Program-made: the position numbers and the translations under genes
Notes under the pieces: generated by a model
Databases searched by the model: none
Seen by the model: the letters and a program-made list of their open reading frames with translations, nothing else
What the model was told of the DNA's origin: nothing
Assembly: GCF_019175385.1 (NCBI RefSeq)
Contig: NC_083342.1
Location: 122,884,376 to 122,948,375 of the forward strand
Length of the DNA: 64,000 nt
Reading direction: 5' to 3'
From: Lycium barbarum
Lineage: Eukaryota; Streptophyta; Magnoliopsida; Solanales; Solanaceae
Shown here: positions 1 through 11,260 of the stretch, one piece after another
How the letters are laid out: each line of letters begins with the position of its first letter
Numbering within the stretch: position 1 is the stretch's first letter

Positions 1-81
1 CTCATGAACAATGCTTGCATAGCTTGAAGTTCCCTCGCTTGGCTCCTTGTAAAAGGTCTTGATGCCATTCGAGTTGTATAA
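1..81 (-). repeat. 3' LTR (start only) of the gypsy element
   Basis: These 81 bases equal 10340-10420 except for one base in the terminal dinucleotide (the minus-strand LTR begins TT here, TG in the 5' copy). The remaining roughly 540 bp of the LTR lie beyond the window. Confidence 0.88.
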
Positions 82-95
82 TTCTCCCCTTCTTG
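82..95 (-). other. Polypurine tract of the gypsy element
   Basis: On the minus strand AAGAAGGGGAGAA abuts the LTR start directly. This is the expected plus-strand primer position for an LTR retrotransposon. Confidence 0.8.
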
Positions 96-424
96 AAGAG
101 AATTTGTCCTCAAATTTAAGGGATCAACATCTTGCACCACCATAGGAGAGAGATCACACACATTGAAGGTGTTATGAACTTGGTATTCGGGTGGAAGATC
201 AATTTTGTATGCATTATCATTGAGTCGTTCAAGTACTTCAAATGGACCATCTCCTCTAGGCATCAACTTGGTCTTTCTTTTGTTGGGAAACCTCTCTGTT
301 CGGAAATGTACCCAAACCCAATCACCCGGTTCAAGCACAACTCGTTTGCGGCCCTTGTTTGCTCTCTTGGCCGTTTCTTGATTATTTTTCTCAAGGTGAA
401 GCCTCACCTTCTCATGCAACTTCT
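82..424 (-). pseudogene. C-terminal tail of pol after the integrase deletion
   Basis: On the minus strand this segment translates, in a frame different from the upstream pol ORF, to the region that normally follows the integrase core. Recognisable pieces are [30 protein letters not shown] and VHNTFNVCDLSPM, typical of the end of plant gypsy pol. No chromodomain was recognised. The reading continues into the LTR (see 10216-10420). The upstream ORF ends just inside the integrase zinc-binding region, so an internal deletion joins this tail out of frame. Confidence 0.75.
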
Positions 425-3400
425 TCATGGCCTCGGCTCGTTTGTTTCCATCCCAAAATGTCCCATCAATCCCCCATTATGTGCCTCTCTCACAAATAAC
501 TCCCTCCAAGAGCTCATGGGCACACATAGTCGCTTGTTCTTGAACAAGAAACCATCAAACTTGGAATAGGGGGTAGAAGACCTATCCCTAATCCACCTCT
601 CCCTTTCCCATTCTTCGCAATCTAGAAAGATTTTGGCAAAGACGGGGTCCTCGGGATACAATGTATTCAAGCTTTCAAAACCCATAAATTTGGAAGACAA
701 GGTATTAATCAAAACATGTTTCCTTGATAGGGCATCCGCCACTACATTCTCCTTTCCCTTTTTGTGTTGGATTACATAAGGGAAGGTTTCAAGGAATTCA
801 ACCCATTTGGCATGCCTTTTGTTCAACTTACCTTGGGCCTTAAGATGCTTTAAGGACTCATGGTCGGTCCGAATTACAAACTCTTTAGGCCACAAGTAGT
901 GTTGCCAATTTCCCAAAGCACGAATCAAGGCATACAACTCAAGATCATAGGTAGTGTAATTCAAAGTCGCTCCCTTGAGTTTTTCACTAAAATAGGCTAT
1001 GGGCTTTTGGTTTTGCATTAAAACGGCTCCAATACCCACTTTGCTTGCATCACATTCAATCTCAAATATTTTGTCAAAGTCGGGTAATTGCAACAATGGT
1101 GCGGAGCTAAGAATTTGTTTCAAAGTTTCAAAGGCATTAGCTTGCTCCACACCCCAAGAAAAAGGTTTGTCCTTTTGGATTACCTCGGTCAAAGGAGTGG
1201 CTATGGTACTAAATCCTTTAACAAAACGCCTATAGAAACTAGCCAAGCCATGAAAGCTTCTTACATCTCCAATGGATTTTGGAGTGGGCCAATTTCTTAT
1301 GGCTTCTATTTTGGATTCATCAACCTCAACCCCCCTTGAGCTCACGACAAATCCCAAGAAAACAACTTCATCCACACAAAAGGAACATTTATCAACATTG
1401 GCATAAAGTTGTTCTTGTCTAAGCACTTCAAACACACATTTCAAATGACTAACATGCTCATCCATGGTTTTGCTATACACCAAAATATCATCAAAATAAA
1501 CAACCACGAATTTGCCAATAAAAGGTTTCATCACATGATTCATCAATCGCATGAAGGTACTAGGAGCGTTAGTGAGACCAAAAGGCATCACCAACCATTC
1601 ATATAGACCAAACTTGGTCTTGAATGCGGTTTTCCACTCATCTCCGGGTTTCATCCGGATTTGATGATACCCACTCCTAAGATCTACCTTAGAGAATATG
1701 CATGAACCATTCAACTCATCAAGCATGTCATCAAGACGGGGTATGGGATGGCGATACTTTACCGTTATCTTGTTGATGGCCCGACAATCAACACACATGC
1801 GCCATGATCCATCTTTCTTTGGCACCAAGATCACGGGCACGGCACAAGGACTCATGCTTTCTCTCACAACTCCCTTTTCAAGGAGCTCATCCACTTGCCT
1901 CTGAAGCTCCTTAGTGTCATCCGGGTTGGATCTATAAGCCGGTTTGTTTGGCAATTGAGACCCCGGAACAAAGTCAATTTGGTGTTCAATTCCCCTCAAG
2001 GGTGGTAACCCCTTTGGGAGTTCCGTTGGGAACACATCATCAAATTTCTGCAAAAGAGAAGAAATAGAGCTAGGAAAAGAAGGGGTTAGTTCATTAGTGT
2101 GCAATGCATAGTCCCTATGCATGAGGAGAATCACCGGTTGACGCTCCCCCAATTCCTCCCTAATTTCCCCACAATTCGCCAAAAGCGACACCTTAGTTTT
2201 TCCTCTAAGCTCTCCTTTCTTTCCACTCAACTCTTGAGAACTACTCTTCTCTACTCCCTCGTCCCCCACATTCTTCGTTTGCAATGCACCATGTCCCTTC
2301 TCCTTTAACTCCCTCATTTTGTTATAGATCTCACCCACTTGGGCGGGGGTCATGGGATTCAAGACATGTTTGGCACCATTGTGGCCAAGGGTGTATTGGT
2401 TAGTTCTCCCATTATGGTTGACGGACCTATCATATTGCCATGGTCGGCCAAGTAGAAGATGACACGCTTGCATGGGAACAACATCACACAACACCTCATC
2501 ATGATACTTCCCAACTGCGAATTTGATGATAGCTCGCCTAGTCACCTTCAATTCACCACATTCATTGAGCCATTGAAGTTTGTAAGGGTTTTCATGGCGG
2601 GTGGTGGGAAGTTTCAAGAAATCAACAAGGGTGGTACTAGCAGCATTGGAACAACTCCCACTATCAATGATCATGATGCTAGTGTTTTGGTTAATGATGC
2701 ACTTGGAATGGAAGAGATTTTCCCGTTGACTTGGTTCATCCATTGCTTTACTTATCATGGTTCGTCGCACCACATATAGAGGTACAATAGGCTCATCATC
2801 ACCTTCAACACCATCCCCTTCACTATCATGATGTTCATCCTCATGATTTCCCTCTTCATCCCCTTCCTCACATTCTTCCTCATCCTCACTATAAGTGTCT
2901 TTCAAAATAAACGCTCTACGATTAGGGCACTCACTTGCTCTATGACCGAAGCCATGACATTTAAAGCATTGAATAGGAGTTTTCGTACCTCCTTCTTTTG
3001 GAGCAAACTTCGGAGGTTGCTTGTCAACTTGCTTCTCAGCTTGAGAATTCTTCACAAATGGTTTCTTGGTTTCTTGCATGGGGCCCTTATTCTTTTGCCA
3101 ATTGGAGGAGAAAGCTCCTCGTTCTTTGTTATGGTTCCATGACCTCACATAGCCCCTTGATTTATTGATTTTGTCATCCTTGAGACCCTCCTCTATTTCA
3201 ATAGCCGCTTGAAGGGTTTCTTCAATGCTCCCATAGTTGTGGAGTCTCATTTGGGAGACAATGTCACCATTTAACCCGGCTCGGAACCGAGTCATAGCAT
3301 TTAACTCATCCTCGTCAAAGTCGATTCTCATCTTGACAATTTGAAACTCATCATAGTATTCTTCCACACTCTTTTTGTTTTGCCTTAAGGTATACACCTT

Positions 3401-3427
3401 CTTGAGTTGTTCTTGTTTGTAGCGTTC
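425..3427 (-). pseudogene. Gypsy gag (C-terminal part)-protease-RT-RNase H polyprotein, truncated in integrase
   Basis: A 990-residue open frame. It begins within the gag domain and has a CCHC zinc knuckle ([14 protein letters not shown], about residue 143). An aspartic protease motif IIDSGS follows (about residue 245). Reverse transcriptase shows the YFDD catalytic box and the [12 protein letters not shown] stretch. RNase H shows CDAS, ELYAL and RTDHESL, followed by the ADALSRK linker. The frame stops a few residues into the integrase zinc-binding segment (GLMGHFG). The catalytic integrase core is missing between this point and the tail at 82-424. The missing core and the frameshift at its gag end make it non-autonomous, although the reverse transcriptase itself is open. 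Confidence 0.9.
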
Positions 3428-4147
3428 GGGACATACTTACGCCGCATGGCCTCCTTCAATTCATCCCAAGTAGGTGTGGGCGGGAGTCCAATAATTCTTC
3501 TTGCTTTCACTTGAGTTTCCCACCATGTGGAAGCATACCCCTCGAATTGAGCAATGGCGTAAGAAGCCTTTTTCACCTCGGACATGTCATTCGTCAAGAA
3601 GATTCTATCACAATGCATCACCCAATCAAGGAATGTATCGGGATCACTACTTCCTTTGAAGGTTGGGAGAGTAACCTTGATGGAATTGAGACTCGTGTCT
3701 CGCCCTCCGCCATAACCGTGATTCCTATTAAAATCTCCATCGTCGTCAAAACCTTGATGGTCACGACCTTGGTATCCTTCACGAGCTTGGTACCCTCTTT
3801 GCCTACCCATGTGAGGGTTAGGACCATGCCTTCCACCCCTTCCTCGATAACCTCCTTGTGCTTGCCCTCGTGGCCTCCAACCTTGGTCACCATAATGTTC
3901 GTGCTCAAGTAGAGCTTCCTCTATCTCTTTCTCATTTGGTTGTTGGATATTTGGACGGTTTTGGGGTGGCATTGGTGCATTTGGGTGGGGGTCATTTAGG
4001 GGTGGGTCATTTGGATGTGGGTCATTTGGAGCTTGATCTTGTTGGAGTAGGTTGTTCCGTTGGCCTATGGGAATGTTGTTTGGTGGGGTGAGAGTCGTGT
4101 TTTGAGGAGTGTTTTGCGGAGTGGGGTTATATAGATGATGGAAGGTG
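3428..4147 (-). pseudogene. Gypsy gag, middle part
   Basis: Minus-strand frame with a proline/asparagine-rich stretch, an RG-rich stretch, and then the retrotransposon gag fold (TFKGSSDPDTFLDWV ... YASTWWE). It ends in a different frame from the following gag-pol ORF; the change is near 3425-3432 and is best explained by loss of one base. Upstream it is cut by the solo LTR at 4153. Confidence 0.8.
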
Positions 4148-4152
4148 CCGGG

Positions 4153-4306
4153 TGTTGACACCCAATTTTGTCCCGCCTCTCTTCCAAAATACCTATTTAT
4201 GCTCCTAACATTTTGTGAAAAATTAAAAATATATATATATTATATTTTACTATGATTATTAGCCTTTTATCAAAGCCGGGGTTTCATTATTATATTACAG
4301 TTACTA

Positions 4307-4338
<32 letters not shown>

Positions 4339-7300
4339 AGTTCACAATTTTATCATTTTAGCATTTTACCAGCTTACGCACACACATCGCATTTATCTTT
4401 GCATAATTAAACAATAGTATTTATTTCAGTGCGAATTGTCGGAATATTATTGCACGGCTAGTACAACGCCACTTTTATCCGAGCATTGAAGATTGCATAA
4501 TTTGTATTGAGAAATATTTAACACAAGTTATTTAGACAGGTCTTTTATTTAAATTTAGAAGCCAAACTATTCTTTGCACTCGGTCCGTATTTTGACTTAC
4601 CGGACCCCAAATCAAAGTCCGATTAACCCCTAATATTTTTTGGACTAGTCCATATCTCTTATCTCAATTTTTAGAATAATTCGTGTTTTAATTTATGAGC
4701 CTATTCTCTTAATACCCGGTCTAAAAAAATTGACCCAGTCCATTTATGGACTGGGTCCGACCCATTTCGTCCAAAAGGGGGAAACCCTTAGGTTTCCTCT
4801 CATTTTCAACATCGCCTCTTCTCCGCCTCCCTTCCTTTATCCACCACCGTCTCCACCATCCTCGTCCATCACCGCCTCCAACCTCCGCACCACCACCTCC
4901 ACTAATCCACTCCGTCGCCACCCCACCACTTCACCCGACATCTCTGACACTCCACCACCGTCCGACACCTCCACTCACCCGATATCTCTGACGCACACGC
5001 ACCCCTCTGTCATCTCCACCGCACCTTTACCCCCACGCGTCTGACCTCACCACCTTCGTCTGTCGCCACCACCTGACACACCCATACCCTGACACACCCA
5101 CTCCTCTAACACCCACGTTACCCCTGTCACACCCACGCTACCCTCACCATCACCCCCAGCTCGTTTTGTCTCCTCCGCTCCTCTTTTTTTTTTTCCTCAA
5201 CTCAAATGAGCCAAAACCCTATAAATGGTCGGCGTTGAATCCGAAATTGGGAGAGGGGAAAACCCCCAAAAATTGCCTTGCAAAACCAGAGGTGAACCCG
5301 AAATCCCCTTTCAAAAAATGAGTTCTTGAATCCCCATAAATCCCCTACGAAAATAGGGATTTCGAGTCGCAAAAAATGCTCTGAAAATCAAAGTTCTGAA
5401 ACGAGTTTTGAAACCCCAAAAAAGCTCTAAAATATGAGTCTTTTAATCACCTAAATTCCGAGTTCTATTAGCACTTTGATCTTGTTTATTTATCAAATCA
5501 GAATACTACATCAATTTTATTCTATTTTCATTGGTTTTGGTATCACTGTGAATCTGAGCATCGCAAGCTCGGATTTGATAGTGTTCGAGTGGATATCGAG
5601 ACCTTCGCCTCACTTCGCTGCACCCGAAGAAGGTAATTCTCCATTCCCTCTTTTGTTTCTGCTGCATTTTTATTGCTCTGTGTTGTTCTAGTTTTACTGT
5701 TCCGTGATTCAAGCATGTTTGTTTTAGTTAAGTTATTTTAGTTTGATAGGCAAGTCTGAGTTAGTTTTCTTGTATGATTGAAGCATGTTTAAGTAGAATA
5801 ACGTAGTCCAGTTTGTTTTAAGTATGTAAATCAGTCCTCCTTATTTAGTCGATTTTGGTTTAGCAGTTTAAGATGTCCGTGTGTTTATATGCTAAGTTCA
5901 ATTCGTGTTTAGCTTCTGTGTTAGTTGACTTGGTTTGTACGGTTAAGCCATGCTTCTCGTATGATATTTTAATTTAGTTGGTCAGTCTAATCATGTCCTT
6001 ATGTATCCTAAATCTACTGCCGTAGTTCTCCTTCTAAATCCTCTGCATTTCTTTTGTCGTTCTTTAGTCGTTCTGTTGGTTTGTTCCTACTCTTCTGCTA
6101 ATTCCTTTGGCTATATCACTACTGCTGCCTGCACTATATGAATTGCCAGTCCTTCCTTCTCTTAAATATGACTGAATTCGAATATTTGTTTAGAAGACCT
6201 TAGGACAGCATGAGTTCCTTTTATGAAGTAATTACAGCATGGTCAGCTCTGTCCCTTTTTATGAGTGAACTGGAATAAGTGTAAAACTTAAGCTCTGTAG
6301 CTGCCATAATATATAAGACAACTGAAAATCTGATCCTGTGTTTGATCTGAATCATGTTCAGTTTGTGAAGCCTCCTGTGTTTCTGAGTTTTAGCATGACT
6401 AACTGCTGGGTTGTTTCAAAAGTATTATATGATTAGGTTGCTGAAATTGAGAACATAATAAAAAACAAAAAGGTAAAAATCCCTGTCTTAATTGCTGGAT
6501 ACACTGTGAAAGAATATGCCATTTGAAATGTTTAGAAGTCTTCCTTTTCCAACTATTCTTCTTCTCTTTGGTCTTCCCTGTGAAAAGTTGCCCCACCTTC
6601 TATCCATTTCTCATGTTTGCGTTTGTCTCACTTACCTCGTCTTGCACCCGCATCTCTTTGTTTTATTTGCTGCACTCTTCTGTCACTAGCCTCTGTATCT
6701 GCTATATTGAGCATGAATCATTAGTCAGGTTGGTCCTTTGCCTTTTAGAGGAGTGTGTGTTGGATATATTAATCCTGCCTTTGTGCCATTGAGGTCCTTA
6801 TAGTATGAATCTCCTGTGCATATATTTGCGCATTGCCTCCTATACTGCCTATGCTTAAAATGGTCGCCATGTGGCACATGTTAATGTCTCTCGTCTGGTC
6901 TGAAATCTATCAAAGTTTCTCAGCATGAATTAATTCAGGCACGTAGTTGTTTTAGCTGTTCCATTGGCTGTCACAAAGCATGTCCTGTTTATGGTTTCCC
7001 TTAACGTGTCCTTGGTACATTTATGCTGAGTTTTCGCTTAAGTCTTGTATGTTATGGTACGAGCGAATACGTCTGGTTACGTCTCTGAATGTATATGACG
7101 TGTATACTTTCTTCTATACCTCCTCATGAATGTGTGTATATGAGATATACCTAAATATATACAGTGTATATGTAACCTATGGATGTGTTTTTTTTTAGTT
7201 TAGTTTTATATGTTTAACTTATTCATCGGTTAGATACTAATCTTTTTCTTTATTCTTATGCATGACTACCGCGTACGAGTCTTGGACTCATTATCTTCGC

Positions 7301-8473
7301 CATTTGGTGTTGGGGCCGAAACCCAACATTATTTCTCTCTCGAGTCAGCCCACCTGCAGCAAATAATAAAAATCTGGGCCGAGGCCCAGGCAGCAGCCAC
7401 AGCAGCAGTACACAAAACTGTTACTGGGCCAAAACCCAATAACAATCAGATCCGCAACAATCTTGAATATGGGCAGAACCCATTTATTTTCTAATTTCAG
7501 CCCTTTTTTTTGTTTGATGCATTTAACTTGTATTATTTGTCTAACCCATGGCTCTGCTTTATTTTCACAACTTAGATAAATTCTGATAAATTTAGTGGGT
7601 TAACCTTAGTATAATGGGGTAGTAAATTTAAGAGAGATATTAACATTAGTTCCATAAGTTTCCTTCCCTTTTATGTTAAAATTATTTGTGGTATTTATTT
7701 TTAGAATAATTGATTCGCAAACTAGCATACCTACATATTTTATCCTTATTATCATAGACATTTTAAAACATCATTAATACGCACATATAAACTCTAGTAT
7801 ACTTTATAAATAACTTTTCAAGTTTGAATCAATCATGTATTTTTAAATCAAGCATGATTAAATAAAATTTAAAGAAAAGGGGAAAGGAAACATTATCGTC
7901 TTTCGCATATTATTTATAAAATGGTTTCGGATTATTCTTTGTATAATTTTGTTCCAGATATAAATTGACCAGGTTTTTTCTCTTAAAAAGCTTCTATCTA
8001 TATACAAATCATTATATTTTACAAATCTCATTTTTGAAACAAAATTATTATTTAAAGCTTATTTATAAGTTTTATTTTTTGAATGGACTACTAAGTATTT
8101 CTTCAAGTTAGTCTAACTAACATTATTATGTTTTCCTTTAAAACCTTAATGATATTTTCAACCTATTTTCTTAAGGTTTAAACATTATATTTAATCTAAG
8201 TTAATTAACCTAAGTTGGTCGGATAACCGTAAGTTAACGGATTCTAAAGGATGCCTAACCCCTTCCCTTTAGAATAATATAGAGCCCTTACCTAGAATCA
8301 CACCGGTTAAGCAGACTATTAACGGAGGTTTAGTTTTTAACTTTACCTTAGTTAACCTCTAGGTGTCCTAATTCACCGTTAAATTAATTAGGTGGCGACT
8401 CCTTAAAACAAATAAATAGGAATCACCAATACGTCATACCCCTAAATCGACCCGGTTAAAATGGGGTGTGACA
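4153..8473 (+). repeat. Solo LTR 1 (4.3 kb) inside gypsy gag
   Basis: Begins TGTTGACACCC and ends GGGGTGTGACA, and is flanked on both sides by the 5-bp direct repeat CCGGG (4148-4152 and 8474-8478). The gag reading frame stops on one side and resumes on the other. There is no internal coding domain and no primer site, so this is a solo LTR. A TATA-like CTATAAATGG near 5219, followed by a plausible leader, favours plus orientation; orientation is otherwise uncertain. The pyrimidine-rich 4800-5190 stretch and the ORFs in it are LTR sequence, not a gene. Confidence 0.88.
4307..4337. repeat. ATT microsatellite
   Basis: About ten ATT/TTA trinucleotide repeats inside solo LTR 1. Confidence 0.9.
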
Positions 8474-8733
8474 CCGGGTGACACTGTAGGTGAAGTGCTT
8501 CGAGTAGCTCCACTTGTGCCACCTTGGTATTGCACTTGAGGCGAATATGAGACCTCCCTACTACTTCCTTCAATTGCTTCCACCCTACTTCCCAAGTTTT
8601 CCATTCGACCACCCATGTTTTCCATTCGACCACCCATACTATCCACTTTATCGTTCAAGGCTTGTAAGGCTCTCATTACATCAACTAGTGTGAGTTCCCC
8701 GGTGGGAACTCGAGTTTCATCCTCCGTAGCCAT
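8474..8733 (-). pseudogene. Gypsy gag, N-terminal part
   Basis: The minus-strand start ATG at 8733 gives MATEDETRVPTGELTLVDVM, a short coiled segment with two near-identical GGRMEN repeats, then a Ser/Thr-rich stretch that runs into the target duplication of solo LTR 1. The protein logically continues at 4152. The start was chosen because the repeat-rich leader and the primer site lie upstream; a longer in-frame extension to 8829 exists but is leader-like. Confidence 0.75.
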
Positions 8734-9784
8734 GGTACCTATTAAGACACTCAACAAAGCAAGCAAACACGTTAGATTAGTAAAATCAACTCGCAATCGC
8801 ACAAGTATGCACACCTTTGATTGCCTCACAAATTGCTTCCGCCAAAGATTGTGTGCTTGTTAATGTTGACTAGTCACAAGGGTTCAAATTCTACTCTTGG
8901 TCGGAATAGATTCTTGTTAGAACTAATGATTTTTTTTATTTTTTTTTGTTCCCTACCAAAGGATTAGGGACACAATACCATTAACTAAGGATCAAGAAAT
9001 TTTTGTTTTTGAGAAATGGAATCAAAGAGAATTAAAGTTGGAAAAACCTGAAATGCGCAATATGCGACGGCTGTGCATCACATGCGACTCGCATGTGCAA
9101 CATGCGAGGTCGATGTGCGTTTCGCAGATGATGCAACCAAGGTGTCAACTCTCTGTCACAGGATGCGAAACCATGTGCGACTCGCATGTGCTACATGCGA
9201 TGGTGAGATGCGTCTCGCATATGAGGCAGCCAAATTTCAACTTTCTGTCACAAGATGCGACATAACCTGCGACTCGCAGGTTCAACATGCGATTCGCATG
9301 TTGTGTCGCATATGGGCCAATTCGATGATTTTTTTTTTCCGCAAAAATCAGAAATATTTGTCAACTTTTGGATCAAATGGCCCTTTGGAGAGCCTTCTTC
9401 CTTATGAAGATTTGAAGGTCTTCAAGAACACTTCAAAAATTCAACTACCCTCAAATCAACTCCAAATTGGCTCAAATTTCGGATTTAAGTTCTCTTTAAT
9501 GTAGAGAACAAAGCCCAATAGGTTTCAACCTTCAACTTCACCTTCTTCAACAAGACCTACTTTCAAGTTCTTGAAGCTTTGAAGCTCAACAATGGTGGAA
9601 CACAAACCCTAACTCCAAATTGACTTGAAATGGAAGATTTAGACTCTAGAAACACTAGGAAACTCTAATCTAACACTAGATTCAACAAAATCAACAATAA
9701 AATTCGTTTTTTTTTTTATTTCGGATTTTTTTTTTTGTTGAATCAAAACCCAAGATTAGATTTGGTTGAACAAACCTAAACTAA
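8734..9784 (-). other. 5' leader of the gypsy element
   Basis: Untranslated region between primer site and gag ATG. It holds the hairpin-rich tandem repeat at 9059-9318 and poly-A/T runs near 8930 and 9700. No coding sequence was recognised; the plus-strand ORFs here are by-products of the repeat. Confidence 0.7.
9059..9318. repeat. Tandem repeat (about 92 bp, 3 copies) of short perfect hairpins
   Basis: Copies are centred near 9083, 9176 and 9268. Each contains a 7-bp inverted repeat around one base: CATGCGA-C-TCGCATG in copies 1 and 2, CCTGCGA-C-TCGCAGG in copy 3, plus a further ACATGCGA-T-TCGCATGT in copy 3. It lies in the retroelement leader. Confidence 0.8.
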
Positions 9785-9796
9785 GCTCTGATACCA
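9785..9796 (-). other. Primer-binding site (initiator tRNA-Met type)
   Basis: Minus strand TGGTATCAGAGC, two bases after the LTR terminal CA. This is the standard plant LTR-retrotransposon primer site. Confidence 0.88.
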
Positions 9797-9798
9797 AT

Positions 9799-10420
9799 TG
9801 ATACAATATTCCATACGAAAATGAAGAAAAAAGGACAAGAAACATAAAGGATAGATAATTTGACACAACTAAAGATCCAAATTAGCAACCAAAGTTCTTG
9901 AATTAACTTGACCTCTAATTTAGGAGCTAAAGAGCACCAAACTCTTAGGATGACCAATAGGGATTTGATACCCTAATAACCAATCCTCTCACAAGATTCA
10001 CAATCTCTAGCTTAGCAAGCTCTCAACACTCAAAAAGAGTTCACAATTTCAAGACATCCATATTCAACTTAGACTAAGTATTCTAAATGAAATAGACTAC
10101 TATTTATACTAAGGTTCAAAAGAAGACAACTACACTATTACACTTTTACCCTTAATGAAGTAAGGGCCTTGTTTGGGTGTCTTCTTTTGGGAACAAAACT
10201 TGAATTTGCAAATCTTCAAGTAATAGTCACATTGCAAGTATGACCATCTTCCAACCTCTTCTCCAAACCATCCTCCCATACTATCATGAACACTTGCAAT
10301 CCCCGGGAAGGTGTTAGAGTGTATTCAAGTATGTCCCTCCTCATGAACAATGCTTGCATAGCTTGAAGTTCCCTCGCTTGGCTCCTTGTAAAAGGTCTTG
10401 ATGCCATTCGAGTTGTATCA
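9799..10420 (-). repeat. 5' LTR (622 bp) of the gypsy element
   Basis: Minus-strand ends are TGATACAAC and TTGTATCA, an 8-base terminal inverted repeat. One side is followed by the primer site; the other meets the LINE reading frame abruptly. The first 205 bp (10420 to 10216) encode the last residues of pol, beginning near MASRPFTRSQAREL and ending at a stop at 10216. In the 3' copy these residues are therefore translated from U3. Confidence 0.9.
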
Positions 10421-11260
10421 ATGTGCAAGTCCTTCTTCCGCTCCCTATACTGCTCCACCAATCTCCTTACAATATGAATGGCTTCTGTAGTCGAGCGCCC
10501 CGGCATGAATCCAAACTGGTTCTCTGAAATAGACACACCTCTCCTCACCTTCATTTCGACCACCCTTTCCCACACTTTTATAGTGTGACTTAGCAGCTTA
10601 ATACCTCTATAGTTGTTGCAGCTTTGAATGTCACCCTTGTTCTTGTACACGGGAATCATTGTACTCAACCTCCATTCTTCCGGCATCTTCGTTGTCTTGA
10701 AAATGACATTAAACAACCCAGTCAGCCACTTCAAGCCTACCCTGCCTACATTCTTCCAAAATTCCCCAGGAATCTCGTCAGGTCCGGTCGCTCTTCCCCT
10801 ACGCATCCTACGAACAACTCCCTTAACCTCCTCAACCTTTATACTCCTACAATATCCAAAGTTGCGACGCCTATCCGAGTGCTCCAAGTCTCCCAACACA
10901 ATGTCTCTGTCCCCTCATTCGTTCAAGAGTTCATGAAAGTATGACTGCCATCTCTGTCTAATGTGAGAACACTTGGCCATCGTCGTCCTTGATGCACTTC
11001 ACTTGATCCAAGTCGTGTGTCTTCCTCTCTCTCGCCTTGGCGAGCTTGAATAGCTTCTTATCCCCACCTCTGTCCTCTAGTTCTGCATAAAGGCGTTCAA
11101 AGGCAGCCGTTTTAGCTGCCGAAACTGCCAACTTCGCCTCCTTTCTCGCCATCTTATACTTTTCCCTGTTCTTCCGCTTCTCTTCATCATCCTTGCTATC
11201 TACCAACTTCACATATGCCTGCTTCTTTGCTTGTACCTTCCCTTGGACTTCTTCATTCCC
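10421..11260 (-). pseudogene. LINE ORF2 fragment (reverse transcriptase)
   Basis: Minus-strand translation in at least two frames gives the linker before RT ([20 protein letters not shown]) and then non-LTR RT motifs: GPDEIPGEFWK, NNYRGIKLLSH and NQFGFMPGRSTTEAIHIVRRL. It ends at RKKDLH, where the gypsy LTR interrupts before the catalytic box. A frame change lies around 10900-10957. This is an old, 5'- and 3'-truncated relic also cut at 11260 by the inverted-repeat element. Confidence 0.85.

Larger units (their letters stand above)
1..10420 (-). mobile_element. Ty3/gypsy LTR retrotransposon, integrase-deleted, with nested solo LTR
   Basis: Reading on the minus strand, the order is 5' LTR (9799-10420), tRNA-Met-type primer site, leader, gag, protease, reverse transcriptase, RNase H, remnant integrase, C-terminal tail, polypurine tract, then the 3' LTR running off the left window edge. 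This order identifies Ty3/gypsy, because a large part of an integrase would lie after RNase H. A foreign solo LTR (4153-8473) splits gag; without it the element is about 6 kb to the window edge. The first 81 bases match the corresponding end of the 5' LTR with one difference, so insertion was recent. The right-hand neighbour is a LINE reading frame, so the element inserted into an old LINE. The target duplication cannot be checked because the left end is outside the window. Confidence 0.9.

Noticed and set aside
4721..5044. Proline/arginine-rich ORFs in a C-rich stretch as a host exon
   Set aside because: Wholly inside the solo LTR, low complexity on both strands, no domain.
9799..10420. Tandem gypsy elements sharing one LTR, suggested by pol-like sequence upstream of the LTR
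   Set aside because: The pol-like codons lie inside the LTR itself (TG...CA ends at 9799 and 10420), so a single element explains the layout.
10216..10899. A 227-residue ORF joining LINE reverse transcriptase to a gypsy tail, as a fusion gene
   Set aside because: The joint at 10420/10421 coincides with the LTR terminus; it is a chance in-frame junction.
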